Assembly: GCA_021496925.1 (NCBI GenBank)
Contig: CP053915.1
Span: 1,488,001 to 1,552,000, forward strand
Direction of reading: 5' to 3'
Length of the DNA stretch: 64,000 bases
Source of the DNA: Acidovorax sp. YS12
GTDB lineage: Bacteria; Pseudomonadota; Gammaproteobacteria; Burkholderiales; Burkholderiaceae_C
In this document: one piece after another, positions 25,475 through 35,154 of the stretch
Layout of the letters: each line of letters starts with the position of its first letter
Numbering within the stretch: position 1 is the stretch's first letter
Notes under the pieces: model-generated
The model's database searches: none
The model's input: the letters and a program-made list of their open reading frames with translations, nothing else
Told to the model about the DNA's origin: nothing
Made by a program: the position numbers and the translations under genes

Positions 25475-26179
25475 ATGCTTCACATCGACAACATCCAGCA
25501 GTACTACGGCGGCTCGCACATCCTGCGCGGGGTCAGCCTGCAGGCGCAGGCCGGCGAAATCACCGTGGTGCTGGGGCGCAACGGCGTGGGCAAGACCACC
25601 TTGCTCAAGTCGCTCATGGGCCTGGTGCCCACGCGCGCGGGGCGCATCGCCTTCGCGGGGCAGGATCTCACGCGCGCCGCGCCCTACGAACGCGCGCGCG
25701 CCGGCATCGGCTACGTGCCGCAGGGGCGCGAGATCTTCGCCCGCCTGAGCGTGCACGAAAACCTGCGCATGGGCCTGGCCACGCAGAAGGCCGGAACGCC
25801 CATTCCGCCGCAGCTTTTCACGCTGTTTCCGGCGCTGCAGCAGATGCTGCAGCGCCGGGGCGGCGACCTCTCGGGCGGGCAGCAGCAGCAGCTCGCCATC
25901 GCCCGCGCGCTCGCCCCGTGCCCGCGCCTGCTGGTGCTGGACGAACCGACCGAGGGCATCCAGCCGAACATCATCAAGGACATCGGGCGCGTGCTGAAAA
26001 AGCTCGCGCGCGAGGGGCTGGACGGGCGGCCCATGGCCATCGTGCTGGTGGAGCAGTACTACGACTTCGCCGAGGAACTGGCCGACCGCTACGTGGTGAT
26101 GGAGCGGGGGGAGGTGGTGGCCCATGGGGCGGGGCATGAGATGGCTGAGCGGGGGGTGCGGCAGTTGGTGGCTATTTGA
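25475..26179 (+). CDS. urtE: urea ABC transporter, ATP-binding protein UrtE
   Basis: 234 residues, LivF-type ATPase. Opening MLHIDNIQQYYGGSHILRGV, Walker A GRNGVGKTTL, signature LSGGQQQQLAIA, Walker B LLVLDEPTEGIQPNII and VLVEQYYDFA are those of UrtE. Starts 18 bp after urtD with an AAGGA-type ribosome site. Its 3' side abuts the giant palindrome at 26201, which may stop transcription. Confidence 0.95.
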   Translation: MLHIDNIQQYYGGSHILRGVSLQAQAGEITVVLGRNGVGKTTLLKSLMGLVPTRAGRIAFAGQDLTRAAPYERARAGIGYVPQGREIFARLSVHENLRMGLATQKAGTPIPPQLFTLFPALQQMLQRRGGDLSGGQQQQLAIARALAPCPRLLVLDEPTEGIQPNIIKDIGRVLKKLAREGLDGRPMAIVLVEQYYDFAEELADRYVVMERGEVVAHGAGHEMAERGVRQLVAI

Positions 26180-26200
26180 CTTGGAGTGCTTTGTTATTGG

Positions 26201-26971
26201 TAGCTGGTTGCGCTTGCTGGGCTTGGGTTTTGGGCTGTTTTGATGCGTGTGGTGGGTTTGCTTCCCGGAGCCGGGACTCGCCCCGGCGGGCGAGGTACTT
26301 TCTTGCCGCGCGGCAAGAAAGTACCCAAAGAAACGCGCCCCGCAGTCTGCGACCCCCACGCTGCGCGTGGGGGCACACCTGGGGCGAGACGCTGGCGGGG
26401 TGCGCTGCGGAACTCGCTGCGCGCTGCGCGCTTCGCTCAAACAGCCGCAGCGAGTCAGTTCACGAAGCATGCGCGACTTCGCGCATGCCACCCCACCATC
26501 GCCTCGCCCCAGGCGCAGCCTGAAAGGGGGTGGAGACCGACACGGGCCATCGCTACGCTCGGCCCCCAACACGCAGGCGCTGCGCGCCGCGCGCGCCAGG
26601 CCGAGCGCAGCGATGGCCCGTATGCGGGCTTTAAACCCCTTCTGGCCGTACCGAGGAGCGCAGGGCGTGGGGCGGGCGCGTGTGCCGAAGGACACACGCG
26701 CTTCGTGATCTGACTTGCCGCGTCTGTTTGAACGCAGCGCCGCAGGCGCGCAGTGAGTTACGCGGCACCGCCCCGCGCCCGAGCACCGCAGGCTGCCCCT
26801 TCGCGACAGCGAAGGGGATACGGGCAGCAGGGGCGTGCTTCTTTTGCTTCCTTTTCTTGCACGAGCAAGAAAAGGGAGTCGCCCGCCGGGGCGAGTCCCG
26901 GCTCCGGGAAGCAAACCCACCACACGCATCAAAACAGCCCCAAACCCAAGCCCAGCAAGCGCAACCAGCTA
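26201..26971. repeat. giant imperfect palindrome (about 770 bp) between convergent urtE and the response-regulator gene
   Basis: The 93 bp at 26201-26293 and 26879-26971 are inverted copies with one mismatch seen. The pairing continues imperfectly inward through a small hairpin on each side (CTTTCTTGC/GCAAGAAAG at left, CTTTTCTTGC/GCAAGAAAAG at right) to about 26340/26832. More symmetric blocks follow: about 26405-26475 with 26698-26767, and a 22-bp pair at about 26543/26602. The whole stretch could fold on a centre near 26586. Reading frames are open on both strands, as expected of GC-rich symmetric DNA, but none resembles a protein. The tips (TAGCTGGTTGCGCTTGCTGG) look like half of the dispersed hairpin repeat. 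Function unknown; it may act as a bidirectional terminator or be a non-autonomous mobile element. Confidence 0.85.
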
Positions 26972-26981
26972 TCAAAAAAAC

Positions 26982-27953
26982 CTACCGCTGCAACGCCTTC
27001 ACCCGGTTCATCGCCATGCCCGCAGCCGAGGTGCGCGTCTCCACGCCCAGCTTGGCATACACCCGCTCCAGGTGCTTCTTCACCGTGGCGGGGCTGGCGC
27101 CGACGATGTCGCCGATGTCGCGGTTGATCTTGCCCTGGGCCACCCAGTACAGCACCTCGGCCTCGCGCGAGGTCAGCCCGAACGACTGCGACAGGGCCTC
27201 GATGGCCGCGCCGTCCGACGCCTCCTCCATCACAATGAGCCAGTCGCCCTCGGGCCCGGACTCATCGCCCGTCTGCCGGTGCAGGCGGAACGTCAGGCGG
27301 CTGCCCCCCTCCTGCAGCGTCAGCCGGGGCGCCTCGCCCAGACCCGGCAGGGCGGGCAGGCAGCGGCGCAGCCACTGCAGCACGGGCGCGGGGGTGGCGG
27401 GCGCCTCGGTGCAGCAGTAGCGCCGCAGCAGCTCGCGCGCCAGGGGCGTTTGCCACATCAGCCGGCCGTCGCCCGCGCGCACCATGATGGTGGCGTAGCC
27501 GAAGGCGTCGAGCGCGCTGCGCGCCTGCTGGCGCTCGCGCACCTCGCGCGAGGCCTGGCGCGCGGCGCGCAGGTGCACCCCCATGCGCGCCATGACCTCG
27601 GCGGGCTTCACCGGCTTGGTCACGTAGTCCGCGCCGCCCGCCTCCAGCGCGCGCACCAGGTGCTCGGTTTCGGTCAGGCCGGTCATGAACAGCACCGGAA
27701 TCGGCGCCGTCGCCGGGTCGCGCTTGAGTGCCCGCGCCACTTCGAAGCCGTCCATGCCGGGCATCACCGCGTCGAGCAGGATCACGTCGGGCCGCGCCTG
27801 CCGCGCGCGCTCCAGCGCGGCCGCGCCGCTCAAGGCCACGAGCACGGTGTAGCCCGCCGCGTCCAGCGCGTCGTGCAGCATCGCCAGGTTGTCGGGCACG
27901 TCGTCCACGATCAGCACCACGGTATCCACCGGGTCCACGTCACTCCAGGGCAT
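26982..27953 (-). CDS. response regulator, REC domain plus LuxR-type HTH
   Basis: 323 residues. N-terminal receiver domain with DD at 17-18, the phosphoacceptor D61 (ILLDAVMPGMDG), Thr in MTGLTE and Lys in VTKPVKP. A middle region of about 110 residues (about 135-245) is PAS-like in length but not clearly assignable. The C-terminal LuxR/GerE HTH has LTSREAEVLYWVAQGK and ATVKKHLERVYAKLG. Its start overlaps the end of the transporter-kinase gene by 14 bp, so it is the obvious cognate regulator. Target genes are probably the neighbouring urea or nitrogen genes, by position only. Confidence 0.92.
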   Translation of the reverse strand: MPWSDVDPVDTVVLIVDDVPDNLAMLHDALDAAGYTVLVALSGAAALERARQARPDVILLDAVMPGMDGFEVARALKRDPATAPIPVLFMTGLTETEHLVRALEAGGADYVTKPVKPAEVMARMGVHLRAARQASREVRERQQARSALDAFGYATIMVRAGDGRLMWQTPLARELLRRYCCTEAPATPAPVLQWLRRCLPALPGLGEAPRLTLQEGGSRLTFRLHRQTGDESGPEGDWLIVMEEASDGAAIEALSQSFGLTSREAEVLYWVAQGKINRDIGDIVGASPATVKKHLERVYAKLGVETRTSAAGMAMNRVKALQR

Positions 27954-30900
27954 CGCGTTCCTTCTTCGGGTCCGGCGGCAAGCGCAGGCCTTGCAGCGAT
28001 TCGGCCAGGGATTCGGTCAGGGCCTCGAAGCGGAAGGCCCGCGCCTCGGCCTGCAGGTGCTGCAGCCACGGCGCCCAGCCGGGGTGCAGCGCCTGCAGCG
28101 CTTCGAGCCGCTTGACGAAGCCACGGTAGTAGCCCAGGCGTGCCAGCTCCAGCAGGCTGCCCAGGGCTTCGGCGTCCAGGTCGGGTGGCGGCACGGGCGG
28201 CGCGCCGCCCGCCGCCGGGGCCTGGGCATCCGGGTTCGGGCCGGGCGCCTCGCCCTGCACCCAGGCCAGTGCCAGGCGCCCGGCCATCCAGTGCAGCAGG
28301 TCCTGCCGGCGCACGGGCTTGACCAGGAAGTCGTCGGCCCGCAGCCCCACGGGGTTGTCCAGCCCCTTGTCGAAGGCGTTGGCCGACACCACCGCGCACA
28401 CCGGCCTGGGCTGCAGCGCCAGTTGCTGCATGCGGTGCAGCGTCTCCCAGCCGTCGATGCCGGGCATGGCCAGGTCCATGAAGACCACGTCGGGCCGCAG
28501 CCCGCGCGCGAGCTGCGCCAGGGCGTCCTCCCCGTGCATGGCGGTGTGCACCCGGAAGCCCAGCGGCTCCAGCCAGCGCACGAGCAGCTGGCGGTCGGCT
28601 TCTTCGTTATCGACCACCAGCACCGTGCGGCGCGCGCCGGCGTACCCGCACACCCCGGCCAGCGCGGCGCGCTGCGGCAGGCCGGCCGCCTGGGCCTCGG
28701 CATAGACCTCGGGCAGGAAAAGCCGGCAGCGAAAGCAGGTGCCCTGCCCCGGCGCGCTGCGGGCGGTCATCTCGCCGCCCATGAGGTCGGTCAGCATCTT
28801 GGCGATGGTCAGCCCCAGGCCCGAGCCCGGGGCGTCCGCCACGGGCTGCGCGCTGCTGCGCACGAAGGGCTCGAAGACGCGCGCCAGGTCGGCCGCGGCG
28901 ATGCCGGGGCCGGTGTCCTCGACCTCGAACACCGCCATCTCGCGCCGGTAGCGCACGCGCAGCCGCACTTCGCCACGCGCGGTGAACTTCACGGCGTTGC
29001 CCAGCAGGTTGATGAGAATCTGGCGCAGGCGCTTTTCATCGGCGCGCACGGCGCGCGGCCACCACTCGGGCTCGTCGAACACGAAGCGCAGGCCCTTGGC
29101 CTGGGCCTGCAGCTCGAACAGCCCCGCCACTTCGTGCAGCGCCGCGCGCAAATCCAGGACCTGGGGCTGCAGGGTGAGCTTGCCGGACTCGATGCGCGCA
29201 ATGTCGAGCGTGCCCTCGATCAGCGACAGCAGGTGCTCGCCGCCGCGCAGGATGACGCGGGTCGCATGGCCGTGCCGGGGCGGCAGGCCCGGGTCTTCCT
29301 GCAGCAGTTGCGCGTAGCCCAGGATGCTGTTGAGCGGCGTGCGCAGCTCGTGGCTGATGGTGCTGATGTAGCGCGTCTTGGCCTGGCTGGCCTGGTCCGC
29401 AAGGGCACGCGCGCGCTGCAGCTGCTCGTCGGTCTGGCGGTGGGACGCGATCTCCTGCATCAGCAGCCGGGTCTGCCGGTTCGACTCTTCCTGCGCCACT
29501 TCGCGGCTCTTGTGTGCCAGCGCCACCCACCAGGCCACCAGGGCGAGCACCGCCAGCAGCGCCACGTAGGCGCGCACGAACCCGGTGCGCAGCACCGCGG
29601 CCAGCCCTTCGCCCGCCTGGCCGAAGGTGGCCAGCACGCCCTGCAGCTCCTGCCGGTACAGCAGCCCCAGCACCACCGCCAGCACGGGCGCGAGCATGAG
29701 CATGAGCCACAGGAAATGCGCCAGCCCGGCCTCCAGGTAGGGCTGGCTGCGCGCGGGCAGGAGCCGCCGCAGCAGCGCCAGCCACTGCGCGGACAGGCGC
29801 GCGTGGGGCTTGCACAGGTCGTTGCAGCGCGCGTCCAGCGTGCAGCACAGCGAGCAGATGCAGCCCTGGTAGGCCGGGCAGTCTGCGGTGTCGGGCGCCT
29901 CGAACGCGCCGCCGCACACCACGCACTGGCGCAGCACCGGCTGGCACGGCCCCGAAACCTGCGCGCCGCAGCCCTGGCAAGCATCCCCGCCAGTGCCCGC
30001 GCACGGCGCGGGAGGCCGCGCCAGGTAGTAGCGCCCCCGGGTGGCCCAGGCCAGGGCCGGTGCCGCCAGCAGCGCCGTGGCCATGGCCACGCCGGCCGAG
30101 AACGCCTGGGCCGTGGGCCCCATCGCCCCCAGGTGCGCGGCGATGGACAGCACCGAGGCCAGCCCCATGGCACCCAGGCCCACCGGGTTCACGTCATACA
30201 GGTAGGCGCGCTGGAACACGATGCCCCGGGGCGACCAGCCCAGGGGCTTGTTGATGACCAGGTCGGCCACCACGGTCATGATCCAGGCGATGGCGATGTT
30301 GGCGTACAGCGCCAGCACCTCGGCCAGCACCTGGAAGAGGTCCATCTCCATCAGCAGGAAGGCGATCAGGGTGTTGAACACCACCCAGACCACGCGCCCC
30401 GGGTGGCTGTGCGTGAGGCGCGAGAAGAAGTTGCTCCACGCCAGGGAGCCCGCGTAGGCATTGGTGACGTTGATCTTCAGCTGCGACACCACCACGAAGA
30501 CCGCCGTGGCCCACACCGCCCAGCGGTAGGGCAGCAGGTATTCGTAGGCGGCCAGGTACATCTGGTTCGGGTCCACCGCGCGCTGCGCCGGCACCATGTG
30601 CTGCAGCGCCAGCCAGGCCAGGAAGGCGCCGCCCAGCATCTTCAGCACCCCCGGCAGCACCCAGCCGATGCCGCCGCCCAGCACGCCCAGCCACCAGCGC
30701 CCGCGGCGCCCCGGCCGCGCCGGGGGCATGAAGCGCAGGTAGTCGGCCTGCTCGCCCATCTGCGTGATGAGCGCGGCCGCCACGGTCATGGCGGCACCAA
30801 AAAGGTGCCAGTCGAATCCAGCGCCCCGCCCGCCCTCACCACCGTAGTGCATGAACGCCTGCCATGCACCAGGTTCGTACCAGAGCACCGCGGCATAGGG

Positions 30901-31503
30901 CGCCAGCATCATCAGCAGCCACACCGGCTGCGTCCATACCTGGAAGCGGCTGATGGCCGAGATGCCGTGCGTGACCAGCGGCAGCACCACCAGGGCGCAC
31001 AGGCCGTAGCCCCAGACCGGCGGGATGCCCAGCGCCAGCTCCAGCGCATAGGCCATGACGGCGGCTTCGAGCGCGAAGAAGATGAAGGTGAAGGAGGCGT
31101 AGATCAGCGACGTGACGGTGGAGCCGATGTAGCCGAACCCCGCGCCACGCGTGAGCAGGTCCATGTCCACGCCATGGCGCGCGGCATAGACGCTGATGGG
31201 CACCCCGGCCAGGCAGATCACCAGCCCTGTGGCGACGATGGCCCAGAACGCGTTGAGAAAGCCGTACTGCACCAGCAGGGTGGCCCCCACGGCCTCCAGC
31301 ACCAGGAACGAGGCGACGCCGAACGCCGTGTTGGCCACGCGCCACTCGGACCAGCGCCGGAAGCGCTCGGGCGTGTAGCGCAGGGCGTAGTCCTCCAGCG
31401 TCTCGCGGGCCACCCAGCGGTTGTAGTCGCGCCGCACCTTGACGATGCGCTGCACCGGCGCGGGGCCGGGGGGTGTGGGAGGAGGCGTGGGCGTGGCGGT
31501 CAC
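27940..31503 (-). CDS. NCS1-type permease fused to Cys-rich domain and hybrid histidine kinase
   Basis: 1187 residues from a GTG at 31503; the frame is open to 31719 but would then reach into ureA. Residues 1 to about 490 form a 12-helix NCS1 (nucleobase/allantoin/thiamine-type) permease, with VARETLEDYALRYTPERFRRW then helices including AGFGYIGSTV, QLKINVTNAYAGSLAWSNFF and NKPLGW. Residues 501-564 hold 13 Cys, several as CxxC pairs, suggesting metal binding. Two helices (about 597-617, 643-663) precede HisKA with H718 (ISHELRTPLN), an HATPase (NLLGNAVKF, DTGPGIA, GSGLGL) and a receiver with D1010 (VVFMDLAMPG) and K1062. About 80 helical residues end the protein. It lies between the urea transporter and urease genes and overlaps its response regulator. 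It probably senses, or couples transport of, a nitrogen compound; the ligand is unknown. Confidence 0.9.
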   Translation of the reverse strand: MTATPTPPPTPPGPAPVQRIVKVRRDYNRWVARETLEDYALRYTPERFRRWSEWRVANTAFGVASFLVLEAVGATLLVQYGFLNAFWAIVATGLVICLAGVPISVYAARHGVDMDLLTRGAGFGYIGSTVTSLIYASFTFIFFALEAAVMAYALELALGIPPVWGYGLCALVVLPLVTHGISAISRFQVWTQPVWLLMMLAPYAAVLWYEPGAWQAFMHYGGEGGRGAGFDWHLFGAAMTVAAALITQMGEQADYLRFMPPARPGRRGRWWLGVLGGGIGWVLPGVLKMLGGAFLAWLALQHMVPAQRAVDPNQMYLAAYEYLLPYRWAVWATAVFVVVSQLKINVTNAYAGSLAWSNFFSRLTHSHPGRVVWVVFNTLIAFLLMEMDLFQVLAEVLALYANIAIAWIMTVVADLVINKPLGWSPRGIVFQRAYLYDVNPVGLGAMGLASVLSIAAHLGAMGPTAQAFSAGVAMATALLAAPALAWATRGRYYLARPPAPCAGTGGDACQGCGAQVSGPCQPVLRQCVVCGGAFEAPDTADCPAYQGCICSLCCTLDARCNDLCKPHARLSAQWLALLRRLLPARSQPYLEAGLAHFLWLMLMLAPVLAVVLGLLYRQELQGVLATFGQAGEGLAAVLRTGFVRAYVALLAVLALVAWWVALAHKSREVAQEESNRQTRLLMQEIASHRQTDEQLQRARALADQASQAKTRYISTISHELRTPLNSILGYAQLLQEDPGLPPRHGHATRVILRGGEHLLSLIEGTLDIARIESGKLTLQPQVLDLRAALHEVAGLFELQAQAKGLRFVFDEPEWWPRAVRADEKRLRQILINLLGNAVKFTARGEVRLRVRYRREMAVFEVEDTGPGIAAADLARVFEPFVRSSAQPVADAPGSGLGLTIAKMLTDLMGGEMTARSAPGQGTCFRCRLFLPEVYAEAQAAGLPQRAALAGVCGYAGARRTVLVVDNEEADRQLLVRWLEPLGFRVHTAMHGEDALAQLARGLRPDVVFMDLAMPGIDGWETLHRMQQLALQPRPVCAVVSANAFDKGLDNPVGLRADDFLVKPVRRQDLLHWMAGRLALAWVQGEAPGPNPDAQAPAAGGAPPVPPPDLDAEALGSLLELARLGYYRGFVKRLEALQALHPGWAPWLQHLQAEARAFRFEALTESLAESLQGLRLPPDPKKERDALE

Positions 31504-31627
31504 GCACCGGGCCGTGCAGCTTTCATGCCTGGCATGTCTTTTGCAAAAAAGCGGGCCATGGAACCCACTCCCCGTGTTCGGCCGACAGGCCGCACGCGCT
31601 AGCAACCCCCGCATTGAGCGAAGCGAA

Positions 31628-31930
31628 ATGGAATTGACTCCGCGTGAAAAAGACAAGCTGCTGGTCTTCACCGCCGCCCTGCTGGCCGAGCGCCGCCAGG
31701 CCCGGGGCCTGAAGCTCAACTACCCCGAGGCCGTGGCCCTCATCAGCGCCGCCGTGATGGAAGGCGCGCGCGACGGCAAGACCGTGGCCGAGCTGATGAG
31801 CGAAGGCCGGGCCGTGCTCACCCGCGCCGACGTGATGGACGGGGTGGCCGAGATGATCCCGGACATCCAGGTGGAAGCCACCTTCCCCGACGGCACCAAG
31901 CTCGTCACCGTGCACCAACCCATCGTCTGA
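31628..31930 (+). CDS. ureA: urease gamma subunit
   Basis: 100 residues, the normal UreA size. MELTPREKDKLLVFTAALLA, LKLNYPEAVALISAAVMEGA and the C-terminal PDGTKLVTVHQPI are conserved throughout the family. It assembles with UreB and UreC in the cytosolic urease that splits urea to ammonia and carbamate. Divergent from the transporter-kinase gene (124 bp between starts), so regulatory sites for both probably lie in that gap, though I could not define any. Confidence 0.97.
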   Translation: MELTPREKDKLLVFTAALLAERRQARGLKLNYPEAVALISAAVMEGARDGKTVAELMSEGRAVLTRADVMDGVAEMIPDIQVEATFPDGTKLVTVHQPIV

Positions 31931-31946
31931 CTGGAGACCCCCCCGC

Positions 31947-32546
31947 ATGCGCCCCTACCGCAAAGCTCTCTTTTTCATAGCTTCTAGCGCTTTATCCATC
32001 AGCGCCAGCGCCCATATTGGCGCTGAATCGCACAGCCACAACAGCTTGATCGACGGCTTCCTGCACCCGCTGCTGGGCATGGATCACCTGGCCGCGATGG
32101 TGGCCGTGGGCCTGTGGAGCGCGCTGGCCGCACGCCGCGCCGGGCCTGATCTGCTCTGGGGGCCGCTGGGCTTTGCCGCGCTGCTGCTCGTCGGCGCGGT
32201 GCTGGGCCTGCAAGGCGTGGCCGTGCCTGCGGTGGAGCCGATGATCGCCGCATCCCTGCTCGCCACCGGCCTGCTGGTCGTCTCGCGCCTGCGCGTGCCC
32301 GGCATCGTCGCGGCGCTGGGCGTGGGCGCATTCGCCCTCTTCCACGGCGTGGCGCACGGCTACGAACTGGCGGGCAACGGCCAGGCGTGGCAAACGCTGG
32401 CGGGCATGCTGCTCGCCACCATGCTGCTGCACTGCGCGGGCCTTGCCGCAGGCTGGGCGCTGCGCCAGCGGCACGTGTGGCTGGCGCGCGCCGCTGGCGC
32501 GGGCGTGGCGGCTTTTGGTGGTGCCCTTCTGCTGCAAATGACATGA
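31947..32546 (+). CDS. ureJ: HupE/UreJ family nickel permease
   Basis: 199 residues. After a signal peptide comes the family motif HPLLGMDHLAAMVAVGLW (a nickel-binding HX5DH: the His, the Asp and the next His are present), then five further helices with FALFHGVAHGYE. It brings nickel for urease. HupE between ureA and ureB is common in Burkholderiales. Unusually, codons about 9-25, the signal peptide core, coincide with a dispersed hairpin repeat read in reverse (copy H). Stop overlaps ureB (ATGA). Confidence 0.9.
   Translation: MRPYRKALFFIASSALSISASAHIGAESHSHNSLIDGFLHPLLGMDHLAAMVAVGLWSALAARRAGPDLLWGPLGFAALLLVGAVLGLQGVAVPAVEPMIAASLLATGLLVVSRLRVPGIVAALGVGAFALFHGVAHGYELAGNGQAWQTLAGMLLATMLLHCAGLAAGWALRQRHVWLARAAGAGVAAFGGALLLQMT
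31971..32020 (-). repeat. dispersed hairpin repeat, copy H, inside the ureJ/hupE signal peptide
   Basis: On the minus strand the order matches the family: CCAATATGGGCGCTGGCGCT, loop, AAAGCGCTAGAAGCTATG AAAAAG. On the plus strand it is in frame and encodes most of the hydrophobic signal sequence (FFIASSALSISASAHIG), so the mobile repeat has apparently been recruited as, or inserted into, a secretion signal. Confidence 0.7.
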
Positions 32547-32848
32547 CCCCCGGCGAACTCCTCATCGACGCGGGCGAGCACGCCCTGAACACGGGCCGCC
32601 GCACGCTCACGCTGGTGGTGCGCAACACGGCGGACAGGCCCATTCAGGTCGGCTCGCACTACCACTTTGCCGAGACCAACGGCGCTTTAGGCTTCGACCG
32701 CGAGGCCGCGCACGGCATGCGGCTGAACATCGCCAGCGGCACGGCAGTGCGCTTCGAGCCCGGCCAGGAGCGCACGGTGGAGCTGGTGGACTTTGCAGGC
32801 GACCGCGTCGTCCACGGCTTTCGCGGCCTGACGCAAGGCCCGCTCTAG
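32543..32848 (+). CDS. ureB: urease beta subunit
   Basis: 101 residues from the ATG that overlaps the ureJ stop. MTPGELLIDAGEHALNTGR, VGSHYHFAETN and FEPGQERTVELVDFAG are family hallmarks. Followed by hairpin repeat C before ureC. Confidence 0.96.
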   Translation: MTPGELLIDAGEHALNTGRRTLTLVVRNTADRPIQVGSHYHFAETNGALGFDREAAHGMRLNIASGTAVRFEPGQERTVELVDFAGDRVVHGFRGLTQGPL

Positions 32849-32858
32849 GAATATGAGT

Positions 32859-32907
32859 CAAATCGGCCTCCGGCGCTTGCTAGCCAAGCGCCAGCAGCTA
32901 TCAAAAC
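32859..32907 (+). repeat. dispersed hairpin repeat, copy C, between ureB and ureC
   Basis: CAAATCGGCCTCC then GGCGCTTGCTAGCCAAGCGCC and AGCAGCTATCAAAAC. A good hairpin placed inside the urease operon, leaving 13 bp before the ureC start. It could attenuate transcription or stabilise mRNA ends and so alter the ureB:ureC ratio. Confidence 0.8.
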
Positions 32908-32920
32908 CATAGGAATCACA

Positions 32921-34639
<1,719 letters not shown>

Positions 34640-34641
34640 CC

Positions 34642-35154
34642 ATGCGCACCGCCAACAAGCTCATTCCCCAGGGCCGGGGCCTCGCGCCCGTGCTGCTGAA
34701 GCGCGCCGCCATCCTCGAACTCGACTGGGACGTGCGCCAGAAAAGCCGCTTTGCCGCCACCGACTCCACGGGCCGCGAACTCGGCGTGTTCCTGCTGCGC
34801 GGCACGCTGGTGCGCGGCGGCGACGTGCTGGTGACGGAAGACGGCGCACTGGTGCGCGTGCTGGCTGCGCCGCAGCCGGTGCTGGTCATCACCGCCTGCG
34901 CGCAACACGGCACGCCCTTCGACCTGACGCGCGCCGCCTACCACCTGGGCAACCGCCACGTGCCCATCGAGCTGCAGCCCGGCCACCTCAAGATCGAACC
35001 CGACCACGTGCTGGCCGGCATGCTGCGCGCCATGCACCTCACCGTGACGGCGCAAAACCTGCCCTTCGAGCCCGAGGGCGGCGCCTACGCGACAGGGCAC
35101 CACCATGGCCACGGGCACGACCATGACCACCACGGCCACCACCACGCCCACTGA
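34642..35154 (+). CDS. ureE: urease accessory nickel chaperone UreE
   Basis: 170 residues. Central HG-type metal-site region (VITACAQHGTPFDLTRAAYHLGNRH VPIELQP in outline, with the conserved His of GNRHVPIE) and a C-terminal tail with ten His in 18 residues that stores nickel. The last 50 bp, which encode that His-rich tail, also encode the start of ureF in another frame. Supplies Ni2+ to UreG. Confidence 0.96.
   Translation: MRTANKLIPQGRGLAPVLLKRAAILELDWDVRQKSRFAATDSTGRELGVFLLRGTLVRGGDVLVTEDGALVRVLAAPQPVLVITACAQHGTPFDLTRAAYHLGNRHVPIELQPGHLKIEPDHVLAGMLRAMHLTVTAQNLPFEPEGGAYATGHHHGHGHDHDHHGHHHAH

Noticed and set aside
26172..26975. Many overlapping open frames on both strands (60 to 250 codons)
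   Set aside because: They come from the symmetric, stop-poor giant palindrome; mirrored peptides appear in several frames and none has a recognisable domain.
27889..31602. 1237-residue plus-strand open frame opposite the transporter-kinase
   Set aside because: Shadow frame rich in His, Gln and Arg; all domains and motifs are on the minus strand.
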